A stretch of DNA of 64,000 nucleotides from Tenrec ecaudatus (Eukaryota; Chordata; Mammalia; Afrosoricida; Tenrecidae). The translations under genes were made by a program, and so were the position numbers. Location: contig NC_134535.1 of the NCBI RefSeq assembly GCF_050624435.1, positions 124,607,731 through 124,671,730 of the forward strand, written 5' to 3'. The notes below the pieces were generated by a model. It ran no database searches. It was not told the DNA's origin and saw only the letters and a list, made by a program, of their open reading frames with translations. This document shows positions 24,541 to 35,530 of this stretch, piece after piece. How positions within the stretch are numbered: position 1 is the stretch's first letter; each line of letters begins with the position of its first letter.

Positions 24541-25540
24541 GGTGTCTTAAAGGCTTGAAGGTGAACAAGTGGCCATCTAACTCAGAAGCAAAAAAGCCCA
24601 CATGGAAGAAGCACACAAGCCAGTGCGATCACGAGGTGCCAAAGGGACCAGGTATAAGGCATCATGCAAAAAAAAAAAAAGAAGATATATGTGTGTATAT
24701 GTATATATATGTGTGTGTATGTATATATATATATATACATACATACATACCATATTGAATGAAGGGGGAAGTGCAGAGTGGAGACCCAAGGCCCAAGTGT
24801 CGGCCACTGGAGATCCCCTTATAGAGGGGTTTAGGAGAGGAGATGGGTCAATCAGGGTGCGAGGCAGTACCGATGAAGAACAAAGCTTTCCCCCAGATCC
24901 TGGATGCTTCCTCCCAACTACCATGATCCGAATTCTACCTTGCAGGGCTGGATAGGGCAGAGGTTGTACACTGGTACATATGAGGGCTGGAGGCACAGGG
25001 AATCCAGGGTGGATGATACCTTCAGGACCAAGGGTGTGAGGGGCAATGCTGGGAGAGTGGAGGGTGAGTGGGCTGGAAAGGAGGAACTGATTACAAGGAT
25101 CCACATGTGACCTCCTCCCTGGGGGAGGGACGGCAGGGGGGCGGGAGGGAGACTCCGGATAGGGCAAGATATGACAAAACAACGATGTATAAATTACCAA
25201 GGGTACATGAAGGAGGGGGGAGCGGGGAGGGAGGGGAAAAAAAAGAGAACCTGATGCAAAGGGCTTAAGTGGAGAGCAAATGCTTTGAGAATGATTGGGG
25301 CAGGGAATGTATGGATGTGCTTTATACAATTGATGTATGTATATGTATGGATTGTGATAAGAGTTGTATGAGCCCCTAATAAAATGTAAAAAAAGAAAAG
25401 AGGAGAGAAAAAAAAGAAAATGATAAGGGCAAAGAATGTACAGATGTGCTTTATACAATTGATGTATTATGGACTGTGATAAGAGTTGTATGAGCCCCTA
25501 ATAAAATGTTTAAAAAAATAATAAAATCATTTTTAAAATT
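24541..25540 (+). mobile_element. Truncated L1 3' UTR with doubled tail
   Basis: It runs from GGTGTCTTAAAGGCTTGAAG to two successive tails, TGTATGAGCCCCTAATAAAA at about 25366 and again at about 25489. The second tail repeats about 100 bp. A TG/TA microsatellite lies at 24684-24750. A long minus-strand open frame across it is an antisense artefact. Confidence 0.85.
24684..24750 (+). repeat. Compound TG/TA/TACA microsatellite
   Basis: Mixed TATG, TA and CATA units inside an L1 3' UTR. Confidence 0.93.
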
Positions 25541-25950
25541 AAAAAAAAGAAAATGTGATGCAAAATATCTATCTAAAAATTTTGTCTTGCAGCTGAAAAA
25601 TTTTTTTAATGAAAACATCCCTATTGTGTGTTATAACAAGAACAAAAATATTTGTAAGCCTACTTAACTAGTAACAAAATACCTACAATACTACAACTCT
25701 AAGCTAGTTTACTTTTTGAAACTTCTAATGCATTCTGGTCAGAACACATTACTTAGGATGGCCCATCTATCCATAATATTCAGGAGTCCCACAATATAAT
25801 TAGGTTTGAGCAAGCCAATAGAAAATAGAAGACTTTAACTTGGGGACTGATCTGCTGCTTACCAGAGTGAGCCATGTCTGAAGCAAGAACAGGAAATCCC
25901 ACACCCACCTAGAAAGAAGAACCATCAGTGAACCACAATCCCCACGGTGC

Positions 25951-26008
25951 TGAGATGCTAAGAAATTGTATGTCTGAGATGCTAAGAAATTGTATGTCTG
26001 AGATGCTG
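25951..26008 (+). repeat. 24-bp tandem repeat
   Basis: TGAGATGCTAAGAAATTGTA plus TGTC occurs twice in full and then partly. It lies in otherwise unassigned sequence. Confidence 0.85.
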
Positions 26009-26356
26009 AGGATCAAGAGACTTGTCTGCTGGCATGGAGAAAGGATTACTTCCTTAATGTTTTCTGATCCTAACTCGTAACCTGTTAACTTCCCGAACAC
26101 ACCCGCATGATCAGGAGTAATGTCTGTGAGGCCTGTTGGCCACTGCAACAGATTATTGAACTCAGCAGAAGAGAAAGAGGACACGGCACCTGGAAAGCAG
26201 TTTACTCTGGATGAGCTTTACCTGACTTGGTCATGGGCCGCAGTTACTAGCTGGTCATCTGTTCAGAGTGAATTTCTGTGTAGTAATTAGCAAACTTACA
26301 CCAATAACATTTTTGAGAGTGAAGTGGAAATTCAAGAAAAAAATATTTTGTCTTAT

Positions 26357-27400
26357 TTTTTAAGTCATCTTATTGGGAGATCTTATATTACAACCAGATA
26401 ATATAACAATGCATAATTCAATTAGATCAAGCATAATTGTTGCTACCATCAGTTTCAACACATTTTCCTTCTTCGTGAACTCTTTGATATCAGATTCCAG
26501 TGTGAGGCAGCATTCTCCAGAGAACAAAACTAGGACACTTATGATTATACATTAATATGTAGTATATAATATATTATGTACAGCAAGAAGAAATATAACA
26601 GCTAATTGGTCCACACAGCAGGGCTCATAGAGGGCTCAGTTCAACTCACTTTTGTGAAACATTTAATATACTGAAAGTCCTTCAACTCATGTGGGCTGCC
26701 TGGTCCAAGGTCAAGGAAGTAGACAGTGGAGTCCTCTCCAGGGCAAGGCAGGCAGAGTTGGCCTGCAGGCAGGAAACAGCAGGGTGGATTAGCAATAGAC
26801 AGTAGCTCAGGAACTTAGCAAGGCAGGCCTGCATGGGATATCAAAGCAGTCTCAAGAGAGCCTCAAGCTCTAGTGACAGGATCCACAGGTTGGCTTGGCT
26901 CGGCTCACAGGGAGTGTAGCATACAGGTTGAGGCAGAGAACTACGTAGAGCAGCAGCACACTGGTCCAATGACAGAGAGCAAGAGAGATGGGAGACAGGC
27001 CTTGCAGAGCCATTTATCTCTTTGCCCTCCAAACAAACTGTGGCCTGGTTAATCCCACATGTTCCTGTTGGCATAATTTGGCACAATAAATCCAACTATC
27101 ATACTCTCCTTTATCCCCTCCCTCCCCCCTACCATCCAGGAACACTATATCATATTATATGCTATTATTAGATATAGTACGGTATCTTACACCATCCAAT
27201 GTATCCGTTCACCTACAATTCTGTTATTAGTTCCCCTCAAGTGGGGTTATACAGTTATCATTGCTATTGGTTCCCCCCTTCCTACCCTTCCCCCCAACAC
27301 CTCTCTCCGTACCCTCAAGGAATCATTACTATTATTATTTCTGAAGGGTTTATTGATACTGGATTGTATGCATTGAACAACCTTAATTATACAAATGAGC
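26357..27400 (-). mobile_element. Truncated L1 3' UTR, split by an ERVL LTR
   Basis: The tail (AAGTCATCTTATTGGGAGAT) starts near 26357. UTR sequence resumes after the LTR at about 27102 (TTATCCCCTCCCTCC) and fades near 27400. More diverged than the other copies. Confidence 0.65.
26501..27101 (-). mobile_element. Old ERVL-type LTR inside an L1
   Basis: The left edge (TGTGAGGCAGCATTCTCCAG then AGAACAAAACTAGG) and the right edge (GGCACAATAAATCCAACTAT) are ERVL-LTR-like in minus orientation. Flanking sequence on both sides is L1 3' UTR, so it inserted into that L1. No clean target duplication is visible, and divergence is higher than in the younger LTRs. Confidence 0.7.
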
Positions 27401-27454
27401 ATACATAGGTCTAAGAAGATTAATGAGGTAAACTATATTAATAAGGGGTAAATT

Positions 27455-27880
27455 TTTATTTAATCATTTTATTGGGGGCTCATAAAGCTCTTATCACAAT
27501 ATATACAGACATCCATGTGTCAAGCACATTTGCACATTTGTTGCCACCATCATTTTAAAAACATTTTCTTTCTCTTTGAGACCTTGATGTCAGTTCCCCA
27601 TTTTCCCTCTCCCTCCCCCACACTCGCTTCCTCCCAAACCCTTTATAATTTATAGTTATTTTTTCATGTCTTACACTGACCAATGTCTCCCTTCACACAC
27701 TTTTCTGTTGTCCATCCCCCAGGGAGGGGGTTATATGCAGATCATTGTGCTAGGTTCTCCCTTTCTTGCTCCACCGTCCCCTTATCCTCCTTGTATTGCT
27801 ACTCTCATTATTGGTTCTGAAGGGAAGGGGAGGAAATATTAAAGAACTAGGGGATAGTTATGTATTTAATCAGTGCTATA
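27455..27880 (-). mobile_element. Truncated L1 3' end
   Basis: The minus-strand tail (AATCATTTTATTGGGGGCTC) is followed by the standard UTR blocks, ending near TTAAAGAACTAGGGGATAG. Confidence 0.8.
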
Positions 27881-27884
27881 CTGC

Positions 27885-29395
27885 ACTTTAGATATATAAT
27901 CTACTCTGTGTGGCCCTTCTGTGAGGAACTGACTTGCAGGTGGGTTTGGGGTCTCCACTTTGTCTATGCATAAAAGGAGAAAATTTTCAAAAGACATCTG
28001 CTCTGTTAATAATGTAGCCAGTAATATTACACTTCAATATAGATATATTTTAAAAGACAGATTTGTTCTCAGTATTCCTAAAATCTAAGAAATGTTGTAT
28101 TTAAGCAATTTACAGCTATATTACCACATTATCATTCTAGGATTGCTGATAATACGCATTACCAAGGATTCCATATGGTCTGATATGGAAGGAGGCCAGA
28201 GGAAATTACTCCGTGAGTCACCACACTGGAGGACACCAACCCAGTGTCACCCTGGCGGTGACCCGTGTGTGTCAGGGTAGAACTGTGCTCCTCGGGCTGT
28301 CAATGGCTGCTTCAGGGGCAGTACGTCTCCAGGCCTTTCTTCTAAGGCACTTTGGGGTGGCGTCCTGAGGAGGGAGAGGAAATCCTGAATGTGCAGTCAG
28401 TCAGTCGGAAGTGAGAGTGTCTCTGTTTCAGAATGACATGGCAGTGTCTGACCTCACCCGAATTTAGGAGTGGGGAGAAGAATCACAGTCACCAGGGCAA
28501 CACCGATTCCATGAGATGGAAAGTCAGGGGTATCTCCTCTCCCCAAATTTTCACCTACTCTTAAGACAGCCACCCCTCCCCTGACACTCTGCTTCTCTGC
28601 TGGGTTTGACACGTGGTTGCAATAACCACACAGAACTCATAGACCACACTCACAGTTCTGGAGTTTACTATTCAACTAACAGGATCATGATGACGTAGAA
28701 TGTAGATCTTCAATCAGGAAGCTTCTGGGCCATGTGCACAGGGAGCCCGCTGTCTTGCCGCCCAGTTCCTTGTTTCCTTGGCCCCTCCTCCTGTCCTCTG
28801 CTGCTGGGTTTGGGCAAGTTTTACAAAGGTTTTTAACTCTGCCAATAAGTGCCTGAAGGCACCCCACTCCACCAGGAGGCCTCCTTCTCAGCTCCCTTGC
28901 CCCATGTGTCAGGAAGGAAGCCCCCTGTGCAGTCTTGCATTGGTCTCCTGGTTGTGCTGCTCCATTTCTCTGTGGTCACTTCTCACTGTTTCATACCTTC
29001 TCACTATTACAGCTGTCTCTCTCCTGGGTGTAGTTGGACGTTCCTAGAACAGAGATGTCAGGACGAACGGACACTCTCTGCTGCTGGCGCTTGTTCTTTG
29101 TAATAGGTTTCCCCTCTCATCTTCTGGGATTAACTCTCGGCCTAGAGAGGTTTTAAAAGTGACCAATCCCCTCATTAGGGCTCCATACACTGCACCATCA
29201 TGATCCCATACCACTTCTCTGTCAGTTTGCTGCCTGCTGCTGCGGTGCTAGAAGCGACGCCACTGGGATTTAAAATTAGAGTCACCTGTGATGAGTAGGT
29301 TTCCATGGAGTTTTCAGACCAAGAACAAACTAAACAATGGAAAAGATGGCCTGCTTCTGAGGGATTAACCACTTAAAACCTTATGAATAGCAGCG
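27885..29395. other. Unassigned stretch
   Basis: 28560-29110 has a feel of an old LTR (GCAATAACCACACAGAACTC and GTTCTGGAGTTTACTATTC), but I could not place a family or both ends. The rest shows nothing. Confidence 0.3.
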
Positions 29396-29399
29396 GGAC

Positions 29400-29770
29400 A
29401 TCATCGGATATGGTGTGGGAAGATGAGCTCCTCAGATTGGAAGGCACTCAGAGTACAACTGGGGCAGAGTGGCCTTGTCGATGCAGAGTCAACCTTAATG
29501 CCGTGGATGGAGTGGAAAGCTGTGGGGACCTTCATTTGCTGTAGACATGAGAAAAAATAGCTAAAACATTCATTGATAATCAGAACATGGGGTGAATGAA
29601 GAATGAAAGTAGGAAAAGTTGATGTCGTCAATCATAAAATGGAATACGTAGCAATTGATATTCTAGGCATTAGTCAGTTGAAATGAACTGATGTTGCTGA
29701 AACAGTTGCTTTTTTACAATGCCATTAATAACAAATTCAAGAAGAATGATATCATATTCATCATCAAAAA
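29400..29770 (+). mobile_element. RTE/BovB-like LINE fragment, endonuclease region
   Basis: ATTCTAGGCATTAGTCAGTT at about 29661 is the same block as in the minus-strand copy near 48990. Upstream sequence is compatible with the RTE 5' region. Fragmentary. Confidence 0.5.
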
Positions 29771-30381
29771 GAATTTTTCAAATTCTCTCGAGGATAGGAA
29801 ATTTCCTATATGCCTCTAAGAAAATCCAGTTAATACAATTATGATTCCAATGTGTGTGCCAGCCCCTAAAGTCAGTGATAAATAAATTGAATAATTCTAT
29901 TATTCCGCCTCATTTTCAGTTTTTTGAAAAGGCCCCTGAAACAATAGACAACAGCAGCTTTGGGCATTTTCGGCAGCAATCATTAGAAGAGCTGGTCACA
30001 ACCCTTGCGAAGGCACTGAGTTTGCTTCTATGTGGAGGCCGTCCAGCCTAGTGAGGCAACCTCCCAGAAACACTACCCTTTGGTCTAAGTCATCTTTCCT
30101 TTTGACTCCCTGAGCTTGTCAAGCACTGTTATAATACATCCTTTATAAGAGTGGTTCTGCTTTTCTGTGTGGACTGAGAAACTTTTCATTCTCTTAGGAT
30201 CCAGACTTCAGGGTCGTGGATCACTGTGCCATTTGCTCTAAATCATTGCTTCTCAACCTTCCTAATGCCGTGACCCTTTCATCGAGTTCCTCATGTTCCG
30301 GTGACCCCCAACCATAAAATTATTTTCCTTGGTACTTCTTAACTGTAGTTTTGCTTCTGTTATGAATTGGGTGACCCCTGT

Positions 30382-31546
30382 TGAGATAGTTAAAGTATAT
30401 TGTGCCAACCTGGCCAATAAACACATATGGGGTTAATTGAAGGGCAGAGAGATAAATGTCTCGGTGAGTCTCAACTTTCTAGTTCTCGTGTCTCTTGCTT
30501 TGTTATTGTCGGACCAGGATGTAGCTACCTTAGTCAGTTCCCTGCTTCAGCCGGCAAGGCTCACTTCCTGCAACATTTCCCCGAGGAGATAAAGCCCTGG
30601 GTGCTGGAACAGCCATGTGAAGACACCTGCCAGCGCTGAGGTGCTTACACATTTACTGATTCAGCTTTCCTCCTGCAGTAGGCGTCATGGTGTGTGCTTT
30701 GTGAGATGGAGGAGGACTTTGTGGATTGGTGTTGGACATACGGGTTAATGTTGGACTTGCGGGCTTGAACAGCACTGGTTTGGGATTTTTTTTTAAAAAA
30801 AGATTTTATTAGGGGCTCATACAACTCTTATCACAGTCCGTACATATACATACATCAATTGTATAAAGCACACCCATACATTCCCTGCCCCAATCATTCT
30901 CAAAGCATTCGCTCTCCACTTAAGCCCTTTGCATCAGGTCCTCTTTTTTTTCCCCTCCCTTCCCGCTCCCCCCTCCCAATGTGCCCTTGGTAATTTATAC
31001 ATCGTTATTTTGTCATGTCTTGCCCTATCTGGAGTCTCCCTCTCCCCCCCCCTTCTCTGCCGTCCCTCTCCCAATGAGGAGGTCACACGTGGACCCCTGT
31101 AATCACTTCCCCCTTTCCAACCCACTCACCCTCCATTCTCCCAGCATCGCCCCTCACACCCCTGGTCCTGAAGGTATCATCCACCCTGTATTCCCTGTGC
31201 CTCCAGCCCCCATATGCACCAGTGTACAACCTCTGCCCTATCTAGCCCTGCAAGGTGGAATTCGGATCATGGTAGTTGGGGGGAGGAAGCATCCAGGACC
31301 CGGGGGAAAGCTGTGTTCTTCATCGGTACTACCTCGCACCCTCATTGACCCATCTCCTCTCCTAAACCCCTCTATGAGGGGATCTCCATTGGCCGACACT
31401 TGGGCCTTGGGTCTCCACTCTGCACTTGCCCCTTCATTCAAGGTTTGGGATGTTTTATTGATGTTCACTTACCCTTTATATAAAACTCTCTCTTATACAT
31501 ATGAGTTTCTGTGAATTTCTTTCTCTAATGTACCCAGACTAACACA
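30382..31546 (+). mobile_element. Solo ERVL-type LTR, nested in SPIN
   Basis: It begins TGAGATAGTTAAAGTATATT and ends CCCAGACTAACACA, the same layout as MLT2/ERVL LTRs. It is flanked by the 5-bp target duplication CCTGT (30377-30381 and 31547-31551), the size used by ERVL. It is itself split by an L1 3' end at 30787-31441. No internal retroviral sequence remains, so it is a solo LTR. Confidence 0.85.
30787..31441 (-). mobile_element. 5'-truncated L1, nested in the ERVL LTR
   Basis: This is an L1 3' UTR in minus orientation: the tail reads as AGATTTTATTAGGGGCTCAT on the plus strand. It is flanked by a 10-bp duplication GGTTTGGGAT (30777-30786 and 31442-31451). It is close in sequence to the copies at 24541-25540 and 46868-47700, so it belongs to a recently active L1 subfamily. 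Confidence 0.9.
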
Positions 31547-31747
31547 CCTGTGAAAGAGTCATTCGACCCCCAAAGGGGTCGCGACCCACAGATTGAGAAC
31601 CGCTGCTCTAAATGTTCTCTGAACCTTAATCATTTAAAGAACTATTTTTCTTATCACTTTCAAGCCAACACTATTCTGAGAAGCAGTGTAGTTAAGATTG
31701 CTTTGGCCTAGGCATTGGAGAAGTCCAAGGACCTTCAGGAGACCACA

Positions 31748-31875
31748 GAGCCCTGGTCTTGTAGTGGGTGGGTTATGTGTTGGACTGCAACCACAAGGTC
31801 AGCTATTGGAAACCACCGGGGACTCTGTGAGAGAAAAAGGCCTATGCTCCAGAAAGAGTTAAAGTCCCTGCAGCT
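31748..31875 (+). mobile_element. AfroSINE, 3' truncated
   Basis: GCCCTGGTCTTGTAGTGGGT head and ACCACAAGGTCAGCTATTGG body. Confidence 0.75.
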
Positions 31876-32036
31876 TGGGCAGCAGGCAGAGAGGCAGTGC
31901 CCTAGCAACCCAGGTTTGAGAAGACTCTGAATGCCTTGAGATCCATAGGCATCAAGCAAATGCCCCCCTTCCTCCCCTCAGCTAGGATGTCCAAAAGGGG
32001 CAGAGAAGGAGGACCCCATGAGAAGCTCACTCAGTT

Positions 32037-32082
32037 TTGAACTTTATATAAAAGAGCAATTGTATATTAGAAAACATCCCGG
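32037..32082 (-). mobile_element. ERVL LTR fragment at the ATG4D retrocopy edge
   Basis: TTTATATAAAAGAGCAATTG followed by a stretch ending GAAAACATCC matches the minus-strand form of the ERVL LTRs nearby. It stops exactly where the GC-rich retrocopy begins, so either the retrocopy inserted here or a deletion joined the two. Confidence 0.6.
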
Positions 32083-34040
32083 GCAGCGTCCCGGCTCAGA
32101 GCCGGGGGGCAGGCGGCGGGGACGCGGGCCGACTAGCGAATGCCGTGGCCCTGGCGCAGCGCCCCCCGCGGGCCTCGGTGCATCCTCCCGGCGCGCCCAT
32201 GAATTCCGGGTCGCCGGCCGCCGCGCAGTACCGGAGCAGGAGCCCAGAGGACGCGCGCCACCCCAAGGGCCGCAGACCGCGGGGCCCCGCACCCGCGGAC
32301 CCTAACGGCCTGGGGCCCTCGGGGGCCAGCGCCCCCACGCTCGGGCCGCTCAGGACAGCCCCGTGGGAGCCAGATGAGGTGGACAAGTTCAAGGCGAAGT
32401 TCCTGACGGCCTGGAACAACGTCAAGTAAGGCTGGGCCTTCAAAAGCCGGACAAGCTTCAGCAAGCTGTCCAGCATCTACCTCTGTGGCCACCGCTATTG
32501 CTTCGAGGGTGAGGGGGACATCCAGCGTTTCCAGAGGGACTTCGTGTCCCGCCAGTGGCTCACTTACCGCCGGGACTTCCCGCCATTCGCTGGGGGTTGC
32601 CTGACCTCAGACTGCCGCTGGGGCTGCATGCTGCGCAGTGGGCAGATGCTGTTGGCCCAGGGCCTGCTGCTGCATTTCCTGCCCCGAGACTGGACCTGGG
32701 CTAAGGGCCTGGGTCTAGAGCCTCTGGAGCTGTCAGACTCGGCCTCTCCCTGCCGGCACCAGGGCCCTGCCCGCTGGGCAGCCCCACGCCGGGCCCAGGG
32801 CACCCTAGAACTGGAGCAGGAGCACCGGCACCGTCAAATTGTGTCCTGGTTTGCCGACCACCCGGGAGCGCCCTTTGGTCTGCACTGGCTGGTGGAGCTG
32901 GGGCAGAGTTCAGGCAAGAAGGCGGGTGACTGCTGGTATGGGCCGTCGATGGTCGCCCACATCCTCAGGAAAGCGGTAGAGAGCTGTCTAGAGGCCCCCC
33001 ACCTGGCGGTGTATGTGTCTCAGGACTGCACAGTGTACAAGGGGGACGTGGCACGCCTGGTCGCCGGGCCCGACCCCACAGCTGAGTGGAAGTCTGTGGT
33101 CATCCTGGTGCCCGTGCGGCTGGGTGGCGAGACTCTCAACCCCGTGTATGTGCCCTGCGTGAAGGAATTACTGCGGTCGGAGCTGTGCCTGGGAATCATG
33201 GGGGGCAAGCCAAGACACTCCCTGTACTTCATCGGCTACCAGGAGGACTTCCTACTTTACCTGGACCCTCACTACTGCCAGCCCAGTGTGGACCTCAGGC
33301 ATGCCGACTTCCCCCTGGAGTCCTTCCACTGCACCTCACCTCACAAGATGGCCTTCGCCAAGATGGACCCAAGCTGTACCGTGGGGTTTTATGCTGGAGA
33401 CAGGAAGGAGTTTGAGAGGGTCTGCTCAGAGCTGACCAGGGTCCTCAGCTCCTCCTCGGCTACAGAGAGATACCCCACGTTCACCCTAGCCGAGGGCCAT
33501 GCTCAGGACCACAGCCTGGACGACCTTTGCCCCCACCCACCTCCACGGCTCCCTTGCTCAGGGCGCCTCAAGGCCAAACGGCCCAGCTCCGAGGACTTTG
33601 TGTTTTTATAAAGGGAGGGAAAGGGGGAGAAGACCGACACTTACTTTTTTATTTATTTCACACTGGGTGTGGGGGCTTGAGCTCTGGTTGGAGGGGGTGG
33701 GATGAGACCAGTCCAGGAAATGGTTGGGCTGGGGCTGTTCAGTCAAGGGGACTGAGCCCACAGGCCCGCCCACCCCCACCTGTGCCAGCCCGCCTCCGGG
33801 GAGCAGGGAGGCTCCTGGACACCCACTCAGGGCCTGACTCAAGGTACTATAGTTTACACTGGACCGTCTGCACCCCTCATGGCCTGAAGCCCCCATCCTA
33901 AATGAGGTCATCAAGCTGCGGCCTGATTGACAAGGTAAACTCCACCCCATTCACTCTTAATATCCCGATGTTGACACCACATTATGTAGCTACCACAAGT
34001 AGCTAAGAACTAAAGTTTTACCTGCACAAAATGGAAAAAC
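32083..34040 (+). pseudogene. ATG4D: ATG4D processed retrocopy, full length with one in-frame stop
   Basis: This is an intronless copy of the autophagy cysteine protease ATG4D, which trims and delipidates ATG8-family proteins. The reading frame runs from ATG 32199 ([20 protein letters not shown]) to the stop after SSEDFVFL at 33611. That is 470 codons before the stop, against 474 in human. The caspase site DEVDK is present, as are the catalytic Cys143 (WGCMLRSG) and Asp356/His358 (YLDPHY). The one clear lesion is codon 77, TAA, where the parent has Tyr (FLTAWNNVK then GW). Gly before the WGC motif is Arg. The parent gene has many introns and none is present here, so this is retroposed. GC-rich composition inside AT-rich flanks fits a spliced mRNA origin. 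The 3' UTR runs to about 34040, and I did not find a clean poly-A tract or target duplication. The 5' side abuts an ERVL LTR fragment. Otherwise the frame is remarkably well kept. Confidence 0.92.
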
Positions 34041-34158
34041 CTAAACTGAGGACAATGCAGTCTCTGATGAAGAAGGGGAAAAAGCTGCCAAGTTTGATTC
34101 TGTTTTCCTACCATATCTTATTAGTGGGCCTTGTTATCTCCATTCTTGTACAATACAG

Positions 34159-34224
34159 AGGAATGTGTATGTATGTATATGCATGTATGTGTGTATATGT
34201 ATGTATATATGTGTGTATATATAA
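34159..34224 (+). repeat. Compound TATG/TA microsatellite
   Basis: Imperfect ATGT/TGTA units immediately before a minus-strand L1 tail. Confidence 0.85.
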
Positions 34225-34714
34225 TTTTATTGGGGAATTTTACAGCTCATAACAATCCATACATCAATTGTATCAAACATATTTGTACATATGTTGCCAT
34301 CATCAGTTAAAAACATTTCTTTTCGGCTTGAGCCCTTGATACCAGTTCCTTTTCTTCCCTCCCTCCCTCATGAACCCTTGATAAATTATAAGTTATTATT
34401 ATTTTCATATCTTATATCATCTGCTGTTTCCCTTCACCCACGTTTCTGTTGCTCATCCCTGGGTGGGGGGGAAGGGTTAATATGTCAATCATTGCAACTG
34501 GTTTCCTGTTTCCCACCCCTCTCCCCCCACCTTCCCCCTACCCTCATGGTATTGCCATTCCCTTTTCTGTTCCTGAGGGTTTTCTATCCTGGATTCCATC
34601 TCAAGAGCTCTTATCTGTACCAGTGTACATGCCCTGGTCTAACCAGATGTAATGGAGGACTGGGGTCATATTAGTGGGGGTGGTGGTAGAGGGAACAGCT
34701 TTAAAGAACTAGAG

Positions 34715-34904
34715 CAGTGGTTCTCAACCTGGGGGTTATGACCCCTTTAGGGTCAAACGGTCCTTTCATAGATTTTGCCTGATTCATAACAGGAGCAAAA
34801 TTTCAGTTATGAAATAGCAAAGAAAACAATTTTATAGTTGGGGGTCACTATAACATGAGGAACTGTATTAAAGATAATAGCATTAGGGAGCTTGAGAAAC
34901 ACTG
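34715..34904 (-). mobile_element. SPIN (hAT) short non-autonomous copy
   Basis: This is a 190-bp element, CAGTGGTTCTCAACCTGGGG at the left and GCTTGAGAAACACTG at the right, with imperfect terminal inverted repeats. It is flanked by 8-bp duplications AACTAGAG (34707-34714) and AACCAGAG (34905-34912). It lies inside the minus-strand L1 at 34222-35905. Its orientation is opposite to the copy at 30244. Confidence 0.92.
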
Positions 34905-35011
34905 AACCAGAGGAATGTTATATGGTTTGTTGGTACTCTACTACACCCTAACTGACTCGTTCCTTCCTTGTGACCCTTCTGTCAGTGGATGTGCAATTGT
35001 CTATAGATGGG

Positions 35012-35530
35012 TGGGTTAGTCTGGGTAGATTACAGAAACAAATACACAGAAACTCATACACATATGAGAGTTTTATATAAAGGGTAAGTGTACATTAAGA
35101 AAACATCCTAACCCAATGCTGTCCAAGCCCATATGTCCAACATTAGCCCACGTGTCTGACTCCTATCTATAAATCCTCTTCAATCTCACAAAACACACGC
35201 ACTAATGCTGACTGCAGGAGGAAAGCCGAATCAGTGAGTGTGTAAGCATCTCAGCACTGGCAAGGGTCGCCACATGGCTGCTCCAGCACCCAGGGCTGCA
35301 TCGGGGTAGGTCCATGTGGCTTCTCCTCAGGGATATCTCTCAGAAAGTGAGCCGTGCCAGCTGAAGCAGGAAACTGGCTAAGGCAACTTCACCCTGGTCG
35401 GACCATCAGAGAACAAGAGACCCGAGAACTAGAAAGGCAAGGCTCACTGAGCCATTTATGTCTCCACCCTTCAATGAAACCCACATGTGTTTAATCAGCC
35501 AGATTGGCACAATAAACCTTAACTATCTCT
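35012..35530 (-). mobile_element. Solo ERVL-type LTR in L1
   Basis: This LTR reads on the plus strand from TGGGTTAGTCTGGGTAGA to TTAACTATCTCT and is flanked by the 5-bp duplication ATGGG (35007-35011 and 35531-35535). Removing it restores L1 sequence (ATAGATGGGCTTTGG). About 519 bp, close kin of the LTRs at 15441 and 30382. Confidence 0.87.

Larger units (their letters stand above)
30244..31605 (+). mobile_element. SPIN (hAT) transposon carrying nested LTR and L1 insertions
   Basis: The left part (30244-30381) reads CATTGCTTCTCAACC then GTGACCCCCAACCATAAAAT. The right part (31547-31605) reads GTCGCGACCCACAG and ends GAGAACCGCTG. Together they match the short non-autonomous SPIN element. It is flanked by an 8-bp duplication CTCTAAAT (30236-30243 and 31606-31613), as expected for hAT elements. 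An ERVL-type LTR (30382-31546) is inserted inside it, and that LTR contains an L1 3' end. Confidence 0.93.

Noticed and set aside
24577-25458. Long minus-strand open frame (about 293 codons), with similar frames at 30981-31514 and 46951-47700
   Set aside because: All three are antisense or sense readings of the same L1 3' UTR. The similarity comes from recent L1 copies and not from protein conservation. Composition is Pro/Ser/His-rich with no domain.
25951-26008. Short direct repeats as a possible CRISPR-like array
   Set aside because: The units are contiguous without spacers, and this is mammalian nuclear DNA.
28560-29110. LTR-like sequence
   Set aside because: Only a general resemblance; neither terminal dinucleotides nor target duplication nor a second copy in the window could be found.
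32044-32492. Overlapping antisense open frames in the GC-rich 5' part of the ATG4D retrocopy
   Set aside because: GC-rich sequence has few stops; the sense frame is clearly ATG4D, so these are shadows.
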